Shown piece by piece: positions 36,319 to 49,487 of a DNA stretch of 64,000 nucleotides. The stretch comes from Zopfochytrium polystomum (taxonomy: Eukaryota; Chytridiomycota; Chytridiomycetes; Chytridiales; Chytridiaceae). The stretch spans positions 223,500 through 287,499 of the forward strand of contig JAIVFJ010000070.1 of the NCBI GenBank assembly GCA_025765615.1. The letters run 5' to 3'. The notes below the pieces were generated by a model. That model was not told where the DNA came from. It did no database searches and was given only the letters and a program-made list of their open reading frames with translations. The position numbers and the translations under genes were made by a program. Each line of letters begins with the position of its first letter. The stretch's first letter is position 1.

Positions 36319-38858
36319 ATGCAAAACAATCCTGCGAACGGCGCCCACGCGCACTTCGATCGACCCGAACAGCCCCTGAGAGATGATCGGCAATTGAGAT
36401 CTGCAAGCCATCTCCGCGATCGGGAAGGGGATCATGGCCAAACCCTAACCCACGACCACCATCACGACCACGACCATGACCATGACCAGCATCACGACAG
36501 CTTCGCACACGGTCACGATCACGGTCACGGCGACCACGCCACTGGAACGAACGCTGCTGCCGACGGCCGAGAGCGGAGAATAGTGTTTGTAGCGTGCCTG
36601 ACGGGGGCGTTCTTCCTTGTTGAAATCATTACTGGCTACGTGGCCAACTCGATTGCGCTAATTGCTGATAGTTTCCACATGGTAAGAATTTCTGCGATTG
36701 CAACGGCAATTCTGACTCAAAGCACATATTTCCTGCACCAATTTTCTGCAGCTTTCCGACATCATCGCTCTCTTTATTGCTCTCTACGCAATCAAGCTTG
36801 CCAAACGGACAGATCGCAAACCAAACTTCACATTTGGGTACCAACGCGCTGAGATTTTAGGCGCTTTTGCAAACAGCGTGTTTCTCCTTGCACTGTGCTT
36901 GACTATTATCATCGAAGCTATCCAGCGCTTCGTTCAGCCAGCGGGTAAGTCCAAGACGAGGCATTCTTTTTTTTTTTTCTTCTTTTTTTTTTTGTGCTAA
37001 CCGGCCGCCCCGCAAAGAAATCGATAATCCAATTCTTGTGCTCATCGTTGGCTCTTTGGGCCTGGCTATGAATATTGTCGGACTATTTTTGTTCAGAGGT
37101 GAGGGCCCCATAACGAGCGCGACGTAATCTCATCGATGTTCTAAGAGGGGCACGGCCATTCTCATGGTGGATCGGCTGGACATTCTCACGCTCATGGACA
37201 GGCTGCGCAGATCCCCGCTGGCTCGTCCAAAGCGATGAAGCCGATATTGCCGACAACGAACTATTCGGCGAAAACCCGAGCTACTATAATCGCGAAAGCA
37301 GACTCTATGAGAAATTCTCACTTCTCTGACGAATCACCCTTGCCGTCACCCGCAGCGTCCCACCGTCGGAATCCCTCCTTCCCAGCTTCAATCAAACCTG
37401 ACCAAAGCGCTGACCATCATCAGGATTCGAACGAGGATGACCACAAGCACACCGAATACTATTCGGCCATTCAAGAGGTTGTTAGTGATGGTGAAGGTGA
37501 TGGTCACGGGCACGATGAGGAGAAGAAGAGCCGTCGTCGGTACAGTCATGCGTCATCGGCCTCTTCAGCCCACAGTCACCTTCACGACCCGCAGAACGCA
37601 GGCAGCGAAGGCCACATGAACATGAAAGGCATCTTTCTGCATCTGGCAGGCGACGCGTTGGGCTCCATCGGCGTGATATTTTCTGCTCTCCTGATCAAGT
37701 TTGGCTCAGGCGAATGGCGATTTTACATGGATCCGGTCGTATCACTAATAATCAGCGCGCTTATTATCTCGTCAACGCTTCCGCTTATTAAGAGTGCCGC
37801 GTTCATCCTTCTTCAAGGCGTACCCGCATCAGTAGAAATCGACAGGCTGAAGCGGGAAATCTTGAAGCTGCCAGGAATTGTCGATGTCCACGAGTTTCAT
37901 GTCTGGGGCCTGTCGGACTCGAAATCTGTCGCCTCAGTTCACATTATGGTTTCCGAGCCAGTCCCATGGTTCCCTGGGTCTGATTCTTCGGGCAAGTTTG
38001 GGCATGATGACGCACCACCTCCTTCTTACATGGAAATTGCGACATCGGTGAAAAGACTGCTGCACTCTTACGGAGTGCATTCTACGACGGTTCAGCCAGA
38101 GTTTGTGCGTCGCGCGGGAAGTCACGGGAACGGCCAGCGGCATGCGAACGGATCAGAAAAGGCGAACCACCTGCACCGAGGTCGGGGCACAAGCGACGAA
38201 ACCCTCCCAGAAGCAGGTTCAGTCGTGGGGGATGGTCGACTCGAGCACGGTGGGCACGGCGACCACGTTGTTGTTTTGTCCGCCAGAGCGAAAGCCTCCC
38301 AACACGCACCCGGCCCGGACAATCACCAAAGCGCAGCGCTCATGACCGTCGACGTGATTGTACCCGTCGCCGACTCGGACGGCGACAACGACGACGACGT
38401 CATCAGCGAGAGCGGCGACGCGAATGATCGAATCACGCGCACGTCCGTCGATTCCGCCGCGAACTTCGCGTACGGCGGCAGCCGGGAATGCATGCTGCGC
38501 TGTGACGAAGCCATCTGCGGCGAGCAAGTATGCTGCCCCCCCCGTCTCGAACGCCGGCGACCTGAGGCAGCGCAAAAAGAAGTCTGGGGACTCGCTCAAG
38601 AAGCCGCCATCACCGCCCGGCGGCCTCCGCGGCGGCGCCGACGGCAGGGGATGGGCCGTCTCGGCCGGCGCCGACGACACAGCCTGGAAATCGGCCGAGC
38701 CAGGCCCCAGCGTCGTTACCAACGGGACCAAGGACGGTGGTGGTGCTGGTGGTTGGCAGTCCAGAGTGGGGCTCGGGAACTTTAAGCGGAGTGCGCGCGA
38801 AGCTCCGCACAACGGTAAAAGTGCGAGCGGTGGCGGTGGCGATGTTCTGTCGGTATGA
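36319..38858 (+). CDS. Cation diffusion facilitator zinc transporter (ZRC1/COT1 type), 4 exons
   Basis: Join 36319-36681, 36752-36944, 37018-37098, then 37146 onward. The frame as read stops at 38785 (758 residues). A change of one base in the C8 run at 38536-38543 would shift to a frame ending at 38858 that reads more naturally. The N-terminus is His/Asp-rich (HDHHHDHDHDHDQHHD). Membrane helices include FFLVEIITGYVANSIALIADSFHM and GIFLHLAGDALGSIGVIF, carrying the paired D/H zinc sites. A very long His/Ser-rich cytosolic loop (about 150 residues) separates helices IV and V. A CMLRCDEAICGEQVCC cluster lies near the end, as in fungal Zrc1/Cot1. It should load Zn2+ (or Co2+) into the vacuole by proton antiport. 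Confidence 0.9.
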
Positions 38859-39208
38859 GTGAGCCCCTCCTGACTCCGGTTAGCATGTTCTCATACCATC
38901 CCCCCCACCTGCCGTCATTCGGTTCCCTTATTCGCTGCTGCTTCACTCGCCCCTCTTTTTTTTTTTCTTTTTTTCTCCCCGTTTTCCGCGAGTGTAAAAC
39001 CCCTCCGGATCAGTTTGCTTTCTTGTTGTCGCTTTCAAGAGGACACGAACCAAAAAACAGAAAAGAAAAGTGAAAACGAATGAAGATCTCGTCCCTTGCC
39101 AGTCGTAGTTTTGTTTCGTTTTGTTCGCAAATACAATATAATGATAAAACAGGGACCAAGAGCGAGTTGAAAATAAAATCCTGCCCCTCTGTCCACTGGC
39201 GAGACCCT

Positions 39209-42144
<2,936 letters not shown>

Positions 42145-42276
42145 TTAACCCTTTTTTCCCTTTTTCTTTTTCTTTTTTTTTTCTTTTCTTTTTTCTCTCT
42201 TTTTCTCATTGTTGTGACAAGGCGCGGACTTTGATTCCAAGTTTCGGTTCGTGTTTTGCTTTCTGCTTCTACCAGC

Positions 42277-42340
<64 letters not shown>

Positions 42341-42480
42341 CGAACCAGCGAAGGGAAAGTAGGTAGGCCCACAATAGTTGTTGTGAATTCAACTTGGAAC
42401 ACAACGAGGGACAGCAAGTAACTTGCGTGCGGGATAGTAGCTACATGATAGCAACTGTCTATCAAGCTGGGCTATTTATA
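42145..42480. repeat. TGS1 leader with (CAA)n tract 42274-42341
   Basis: Poly-pyrimidine stretch (42150-42210), then about 68 bases of CAA triplets, in the region 130-200 bases upstream of the TGS1 start codon (minus strand). Confidence 0.85.
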
Positions 42481-43191
42481 TATCTGGCAGATTTGTCCAA
42501 AACGCCGCAACCCACGGCTAGGGTGTTGGCAGAGCTGTCGTGAAGTCGTGAAGTCGTGAAGGTGATGCCATGAGCGTCAATATAGCGCACCAGTTAGCTT
42601 GCGTCGCGCGTATGCTAAGCTCTGGGGTTTGAATCCCTCCTGGTGTTAAGATTTTAACTGGCTTTGAGCTGGGATAGCGCGTGCCTCTTTGTTGGCGCTT
42701 GACCGCACCTTTGATGTTTGGGATATGACAAATGTGGTAGGTTTTTTTTTTGTTTTGTTTCCCACGTGGATGTGACTATCTCCCACACACGTGACCTGTC
42801 ATGTGACCTCCAGTCACAGACGTGTTACCACCGTGGCGCTACCTAATGCATTGGGTCCTGGGGCGTCCCCCAGTGTCCAAAGCGGTAAGCTTGCATTCCT
42901 AGTAGGCCCAGTAACACTCCAACCAAATTGCTTTACCTCAGCCCTGACAACCCGTTGTACGTCAACACTTTTTAGTAAATCCACACAGGTGCCTCAGTTT
43001 CCTTACTGTGACGGCATGATTTGCGCAGTGCGCGTTGTGTTGCGCCGGGGGTTCAACAACAATAATCAACCGAGGAGTGGTAAAGTGGAGAATCGAGCTG
43101 CTGGGGCAACTGGGAACCCTTGTGAGGCCCTGGTCGCTCAAAGCACTGTGCTTGCTGCAGGAACACTTGATTGCAAACAATTGTGTGCGGT

Positions 43192-43499
43192 TTGGAACTG
43201 ACTGGTTAGCAGCATGAGACACAAGAAGGACCCAAACCTATTGTGACTGTCAGTTATTGTTCTTCACAATGCCCATGGGAAGAGCGAGCCACTGCCAATG
43301 CAGACCCAGGTGCTGGCTTGTGCTGTTGACAAATACTCCAAGTCTCATGTGGAACAGAAACCTGCTGTAACCAGTTTTTCTCCTCCTCTGCTCAAGCAGA
43401 TAGTACAGGAGAGGTTTTTACCCTGTGCCAGTCATGCTTGCCTAGCAACTATTATAGCGTGCATATCATCATTATGTATCAATTATTCCTAACAGAGGT
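43192..43499. repeat. Left copy of ~305-bp dispersed repeat
   Basis: Aligns by eye with 52393-52690, starting TGGAACTGACTGGTTAGCAG and ending TAACAGAGG, with many substitutions and small indels (roughly 85 percent alike). The two copies flank the young copia element but lie outside its LTRs and target duplication. Confidence 0.8.
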
Positions 43500-44351
43500 G
43501 TGCGAGGGCAGGCGGTGTTTGGGGTTGGGGACATCTTCACCTGTTTCTCACAAGAAATTTCTTGGAGAAAAGGTGAAAGAGAAAGAAAGGGAAAAAATAA
43601 TAACAAAAACTGAAAACACGAAAAGGGAAAAAACTCGAAGCCACAATCGTGAATCTGCAACTGCGAATCCATGCCTGTTGAAGTTGCAGTGTCGAAGGCA
43701 ACGTCGTGAAGGCGGCGTGGCAAGAGGGTGGACGGGTTGAGGCTGCGAAGCGAAGCAAGTGGCTGAGAGGTAGAAAGAAAGAAAGGATACAACCGAGGTT
43801 TGATTTGAGGACTTGTACAAGGGAGCAAGTGTAGCAAGCAACCAAGGGCGCCAGGAACAGGGCAGGACAGGACAAGGCAGACAAGGAACTGAGAGGAGTG
43901 ATGATTGTACTGGAAACAATAATTCACTTGAGGGATGGGGCAGGTCCCCCATCCCCCTTTTATACCTTTTGAGAGTCTTCCTTGTCAAGACTCAAAGAAA
44001 GTTCCAGAAAGAGCAATTAGTAATACAATGATACCAATGATACCAATGACAACAAGACAAGTCAGGAAAACAAAGAAGGTTCCAGAGGTTCCAGAGGGTT
44101 CCATGAAGGAATGTTCTAGAAGGTTCCAGAGGTTTCCAGAGGGTGATTCATAACAAAGGGCAAGTGGGCAAAGAGAGCTTGTTTTAGACAGGGACTGGCA
44201 AATTGGAGTGAGAGTTTTTTTTTTCAATAAGAAAACTCTGCCCAATTTATACTCCTGCAGGGAGGTTGACCAGTTTTCCTGTTTTGCCTATCTGAACAAG
44301 TTGCAATCTGCTTCAGACAGGACTTTGCTCTGGGGAGTTGTTGTAAACCCC

Positions 44352-44570
44352 TTTCCACAGAGGGAGGGTAATTTGAAATATTCAGAGCATTTCAAATCAA
44401 CCAAGCTCTGTGTGCAAGCAACTGGTCATCCCACAGAGAGGGAAAATGATTTGAAATCTTCAGAAGCATTTCAAATCAACCAAGGTCTTTCCAGAGGTCT
44501 GTGTGTAGTGACCAGTCTTCCCACAGAGGAAAGTTGATTTGAAATGATCAGGGGCATTTCAAATCAACCA
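44352..44570. repeat. Three tandem ~80-87-bp units, each with a hairpin-forming inverted repeat
   Basis: Each unit starts near CCACAGAG and carries TTTGAAAT...ATTTCAAATCAACC. The third is a perfect 14-bp inverted repeat (44533-44546 and 44555-44568, loop of 8). The first two units keep the right arm and a shorter left arm. Confidence 0.85.
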
Positions 44571-45088
44571 GTGGGTGTCCAGAGGCCTGGACAGAGGTCT
44601 CTGCACAGCAGACAAAGGGTGTTGTACACAGAGACAAAAGTCAGCTGAACTGGGCAGCTGTGAGCTGCCCCAGTTCAACATTTCTCTGAACCCATTGAGT
44701 GTGGTTCTAATCGCATTGTCCTTGCTGGCGAAGCCTTGGAAAGCAAAGCTAGAATCACCACTGTCTTTGCCTAACTCTTTTTGTTGGATTCAGATTAGGC
44801 CTTTTGACTTACCTGACTTAGTTTAAGTCGCATTAGCAGCAGTGACAAGGCCACCATGACATAGGAAGGTGGCTTCCTAAGATCAAATCTCAACAATGCC
44901 CGCGTTTCAACCTGCTTTGGCAGCGACTTCGTCGCTCCAAAGCAGCCAAATAATCCAGAAATTGAGGAAAGAGTGGCTTCAATGACTTCGGCACCTCCCC
45001 CGCAAGTGAAAAAATTGGATTGGTCGCAGCGCCCCACAACCCTCAGCGAATTTTTTGCCGACAGTATCGTTGTCCCCAACCCTCCTGT

Positions 45089-45877
45089 TGTTGGTGATTG
45101 CGCCTGGCGTGTCAGAAGGGCACCAACAGACTTGAGTCGGCGTGGAGCGATAAAGCTTGTTTAGAGCGTGAGCCCTTCTCTTGTTAAGAGCGAAGCGCCC
45201 TTTGTTGCCAAAGTAGATGGAGAGCCGATGCTCTCAGACAGATTGGTCTTGTTTAGAGTGCAGAGCACACCCTTTTCTTGTAAGAGCGAAGCGCCCTATA
45301 CGAACGAGGTATCGACCTGAGGTAGAACTTGAAGAGCTTCGCAGGTCAAGGTAGAGGGTATGTTGACTCAGATAAGAATAATGGTTTTTGTTTGTTGTAT
45401 TTGAGGGTAGAGAGAGAGCAGGCAGATGTGATCAGGATCTGGGATGATGCTTCTCTGGAGCTGCTGGGGCTCCCCCATTTATACTGCAGGTGGTCTCAGG
45501 AATCAGACTCTGGTGATAGCCTTTTAGCTCTGAGAGATAGAGTTTAGACTTTGAGGAGTCAGGAGGCAGGCATGACATCATTGTTGCATCACGCTGATTT
45601 GGCCAGAACTTCCATGGAGTTATGTGTGCAAAGAAGTAAGTCAGGCTCCCTGTCAAGCTCCTATAATCATTCCTATCAAATTGCAAGAGTGAAGCACACT
45701 GATGTGGTCTACCCAGACTGGGGATTGAAACCACCTCTAAGCACTCGTACAGTGTCAGAGATTGAGAAAGTGTAGATGACACTTGGATCAGTCCTTATGC
45801 CATCTTAACTTATCGTTTCTCTTGAAGACAGGTCAGAGGATCTTAAAAGGTGTAGGTAATGTGTGCAAACTCCAACA
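45089..45877 (-). repeat. 3' LTR of the copia element (789 bp)
   Basis: Left end TGTTGG, right end CCAACA. Compared by eye with 51320-52108, the only difference found is T versus C in the GTATTTGAGG/GTATTCGAGG stretch near 45403. Confidence 0.95.
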
Positions 45878-45888
45878 CTCCCCCTCAA
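45878..45888 (-). promoter_or_regulatory. Polypurine tract
   Basis: On the minus strand GAGGGGGAG lies directly against the TGTTGG of the 3' LTR, the expected place and composition for the plus-strand DNA priming site. Confidence 0.85.
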
Positions 45889-46046
45889 TTTGAGAGGTAT
45901 TGATTGCTCAGGTACGCGAGAAAATTGCCTGCATATGCAGTACCAACCTCGTAGCTGGAGTTGAACCAGCGCAATATCTCATGACGAATATACCAGAAAA
46001 CCTGCAAAAACACTGATATATCGCTTGGACTGTGAGCACGGAACAA

Positions 46047-48635
46047 TTAAAAGTGTGTAGGGCTGTGTTGAAGCGGTATAATACTGTTCCCTGTGAGATC
46101 AGCGTAGCTTGCTAGCCCCAGAAGTGACATGAGCTTTGAATGTCTCGTTGCCGGAAGTGGTTTGGTGAGAATATCTGCCACCATTAGATCCGTTGGACAA
46201 TATCGCAGCTCAATATGCTTCTTCTCCAAATGGTCCCTCATGAACTCGAGACGAACATCAATATGCTTAGTATTCCCATGATGAATAGGGTTTTTAGCTA
46301 TAGCGATAGTTGATTTGTTGTCTTCATTCACAATCGTGGGTTTAGAGATATCGAACCCAAGTTCGCTCATCAACTTCCTGAGCCAAATTGCCTCTTTGAA
46401 GGCTTCTGCAAGGGAGTAATATTCAGCTTCAGTTGAAGATAAGGCTACTGAGGATTGCTTTTTGCTGTACCAGGTGATTGCTGCTCCAGCAAGTATGAAT
46501 ACATGACCGGAACGCGACTTTCGGCGTGGTTCTTCAGCATAGCTGGCATCAGCGTAGCCTACTGGTTGTGGTATGCCAACAGCATGTTCAACAGCCTCTA
46601 ACGAGTCATTCGTTACTATTTGAAGTCCGGAATTACAGTTGGAAGTGTAGAACAAGCCAACGTCGTATGTTCCGCAGAGGTATCGAAGCAAGTGTTCAAG
46701 TGCCTTTTGGTCAGAGAAAGTCGCTTTTCCTTGATACTGTTGCAAGGCATATACAGCATGTGCAATATCTGGACGAGTTTGATTAGCAACATAGGCTACT
46801 TTCATGAGTGTACTAAGGAATTGATCCTGTTCTCTCTTGTCAAGAAAGCCAGATGCGTCGTCATGAACCCATGATATGGACATTGGTGTCTGTTTAACCT
46901 TTGGGATGATTCCTGTTCCCCAAAGATTACATTCTTCAAGAATGCGCAGAATATAGTTCTTTTGGCCTAACCAAATACCATTACTTATCCGTTCGACCTC
47001 AAGCCCAAGGGCGTAGTTGAAGTCAGGATTTTCTTTGATACTGTAGCGGCTGCGAAACTTATCTTTGACATCTTGGATGACATCCTGGGATTTACTCACA
47101 AGAATTACATCATCCACATGCACTGTTGCTAGGCAGAGTATAGTGCTGTCTGGATTTTTTCTTGTGTAGAGGCAGTTGTCTGATTTGAGTTGTTCAAAGC
47201 CAATTTCAAGTAGAAAATCTCTAAGTGTTTGGTACCATTGGCGACCAGATTGGTGCAGCCCATAAATACTTTTGAGAAGTTTGCATACTAGAAGAATGTG
47301 GTCGGCTCCTTTTTTCTCAAAACCAGGGGGCTGTAGCATGAAAATGTCGCGATCAACAGTGGCATTGAGGAATGCCGTGTCTACATCAAGGCTTTCGAGG
47401 AACATTCGAAAAATAGCCGCTAATGCAAGTACAGTGCGGACAGATCCATTTTTGACAACAGGAGAAAATGTTTCGTCATAATCTATGCCTGGGATTTGAG
47501 TGAATCCTTTTGCTACAAGCCTTGCTTTGAAGCGTAATAGGAAACCGTCTTTGTCAAGTTTGTAGGCGAAGACCCATTTCGGCTTAATAGGCCTTATACC
47601 ATCCGCTTTTGGAATTAGCTCCCATGTTTGCTTATCCATAAGAGATTTGAACTCGCTGTTCATTGCTGCCATCCAAAACTTTGCGTATTTGGAATCCATG
47701 GCTTCTCCAAATGTTGAAGGAAGCAGCGGCAAATCTCGGAGATGTAATTTCTCTGTGGGAAACACAGTTACTGGATCCTCATCGGTGGTTGCCAATAATG
47801 CCTTCATGCGATGGAAGAGTTCGCGGAATTGAAGCCTTGATACTCGCTTGTTGCGAATATGGGCAACCATTGCACGCAAGTACCTTCGTGCATAATTGGA
47901 CTTTGGATGGTCCGCTACTTTTATTTGAATTTCAGGTATCTTAGCTGTGAGGCTATAGTCATCTCTTTCCTCCTGCTCTGGTTCAGATTCAGAGTCTGAG
48001 TAGAGAGTATCTCGTTTCAGATCTAAGTCGATAATGAGAGAAGGTTGGATTTCTATCTCGCTTGATTCCTCGCTCTCAGATTCAGGATCTGAGGAGTCAT
48101 CATTGGAGTCGATTTCCCAAAACTTGTTGAGTTGAGCCCGAGTTGGGCGTCGAGGACCAGAAGTTGCTCGGATGGAACCCAAATCTTTAAACAGGTCTTT
48201 GACTTTGCAGTCTAACCCTGGGAAGATATCTTCATGGAATTTCACATGGTACTGCTCAGTGATCATACGCCCTGCAAGGTCATAGAGGACTGCAAGTCTA
48301 TTTCCTTTGAAACCCAAAAAGATTCCCAGCGTTCCCTTCCATGAGGTCATACGGCGTTTTTCCTTAGGCGTTTTGAATATCGCCAAACAACCAAATGTGC
48401 GTAGATGGTTGAGTGTAGGAAATGAGCCAAACCAGCGTTGGTAGGGTATAGCTTTTGTGGTTTTGTGAAGAACTCTGTTTTTGATGTATGCCGCATAGCA
48501 CAGGGCGTAGGGTAGAAATGAGTGCGGAAGTCGCGACTCCAGTAACATGCACGCTGACATCTCCTTTATTATTCCAATCTGCCGTTCTACCAGTCCATTG
48601 AATTCCTTGGTGTAAGGAGGACTGGGTTCAAGCAT
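46047..48635 (-). CDS. copia pol: integrase C-terminal part, reverse transcriptase, RNase H
   Basis: 862 codons without interruption. It starts just before the integrase catalytic Glu (FNGLVERQIG). Then an integrase C-terminal region, an acidic linker (DSNDDSSDPESESEESSEIE), RVT_2 with DGFLLRFKARLVAKGFTQ, TFSPV, LDVDTAFLNA, YGLHQSGRQWY and the active site TVHVDDVILV (HVDD in place of the usual YVDD). RNase H has GYADASYAE, STEAEYYSLAE and NEDNKST. The same frame continues upstream through two TGA codons (48648-48650, 48705-48707) into the rest of the integrase. Confidence 0.93.
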   Translation of the reverse strand: MLEPSPPYTKEFNGLVERQIGIIKEMSACMLLESRLPHSFLPYALCYAAYIKNRVLHKTTKAIPYQRWFGSFPTLNHLRTFGCLAIFKTPKEKRRMTSWKGTLGIFLGFKGNRLAVLYDLAGRMITEQYHVKFHEDIFPGLDCKVKDLFKDLGSIRATSGPRRPTRAQLNKFWEIDSNDDSSDPESESEESSEIEIQPSLIIDLDLKRDTLYSDSESEPEQEERDDYSLTAKIPEIQIKVADHPKSNYARRYLRAMVAHIRNKRVSRLQFRELFHRMKALLATTDEDPVTVFPTEKLHLRDLPLLPSTFGEAMDSKYAKFWMAAMNSEFKSLMDKQTWELIPKADGIRPIKPKWVFAYKLDKDGFLLRFKARLVAKGFTQIPGIDYDETFSPVVKNGSVRTVLALAAIFRMFLESLDVDTAFLNATVDRDIFMLQPPGFEKKGADHILLVCKLLKSIYGLHQSGRQWYQTLRDFLLEIGFEQLKSDNCLYTRKNPDSTILCLATVHVDDVILVSKSQDVIQDVKDKFRSRYSIKENPDFNYALGLEVERISNGIWLGQKNYILRILEECNLWGTGIIPKVKQTPMSISWVHDDASGFLDKREQDQFLSTLMKVAYVANQTRPDIAHAVYALQQYQGKATFSDQKALEHLLRYLCGTYDVGLFYTSNCNSGLQIVTNDSLEAVEHAVGIPQPVGYADASYAEEPRRKSRSGHVFILAGAAITWYSKKQSSVALSSTEAEYYSLAEAFKEAIWLRKLMSELGFDISKPTIVNEDNKSTIAIAKNPIHHGNTKHIDVRLEFMRDHLEKKHIELRYCPTDLMVADILTKPLPATRHSKLMSLLGLASYADLTGNSIIPLQHSPTHF

Positions 48636-48704
48636 GATGGGTGGACTTCACTGGGATGCCCAATCTTTGAAGGAGTTCACTGAGTAAAGTTCACCACCGT
48701 CACA

Positions 48705-49487
48705 TCAGATAGCGGCTACCTTTTTACTGTGTTGTAGCTCAAAGCGTTCCACAGTTCTCTTGAAGCGTTCAGGTGCTTGCTTCTTCGACGTCAAGAATTC
48801 TATGTCTATCCATCGAGAGAATTCATCAACGACTATCTGCCAGAACTTCTCTCTCCTTCTGCCCTGGACTGGCATCTGGACAAGGTCGGTGTGTAACTGA
48901 GAGAGTACTTCCGTGCTCGTATTGTCTGTCGAGTAAATTGGCTTGGCCCTTATCTTCCCAAAATCACAAGTTATACAGGGGTAACGAAGTGCGTTTGGTA
49001 TGATAATATTCTTCCCTTTATTCACAAACTGCAAAGTATTGCCAATAATTCCCAATGCAAGATGCCCATAGCGGCAATGCAATTTTTGCGCAGAACTTGA
49101 TGCCGTGTCAGTCTGCGTGGAAGTAGAGACAGTGGGGTAAGCGATGCGTCGCCCCTTACTGAGTTGTGAAGAGAAGTTTGGAAGTTTACCTTCAGAGGCG
49201 TCCCTCGTATAGGTGTATTCCGTGTCTGCATCCCCCTCCCATGTATTGGCGTTCGAGCCAGGGAGCTGCAGGGTGACGTGGTACATTCTGTTGAATTTTT
49301 CGCCAAGAACGTATTCTGAGTTCCCCAAGAGGAGAATGGCAGAGTCTGGCTGGAAGATCAGATTTCCCCCCGTCGTGTCCAGGAGATGGTTGATGGAAAC
49401 CAGGGTGTCTGAGAAGTCGGGTACGTAGTACGAGTTCTGCAAGACTGTTGTGAAATTACCAGCCCTGAAGATAAAAATCCCCGACAC
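48705..49487 (-). pseudogene. copia protease C-terminus, pre-integrase finger and integrase N-part
   Basis: Reads through YYVPDFSDTLVSINHLLD (end of protease domain), the LHCRYGHLA...CITCDF H-H-C-C finger, and integrase with its first catalytic Asp in LHTDLVQMPVQG. It ends at TGA (48705-48707) one codon before the second catalytic Asp (CDGG). That TGA sits where related elements have Arg, so CGA to TGA is likely. A second TGA follows 19 codons later in the same frame. Confidence 0.85.

Larger units (their letters stand above)
42481..45083. other. Repeat-rich DNA left of the copia insertion, no intact gene
   Basis: No supported protein gene. It contains a tRNA-like A/B-box pair (42583-42636), a ~305-bp segment (43192-43499) repeated in diverged form right of the copia element, and a retroelement-like promoter stretch near 43940-43975 (TTTTATACC after a C-rich run). 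It also has three inverted-repeat units at 44352-44570 and a short coding-looking frame at about 44895-45088 (TSAPPPQVKKLDWSQRP) that the insertion cuts. Confidence 0.55.

Noticed and set aside
45329..45782. Small proteins encoded inside the LTRs (72-116 codons on both strands)
   Set aside because: Identical in both LTRs simply because the LTRs are recent copies; no start context, domain or codon bias.
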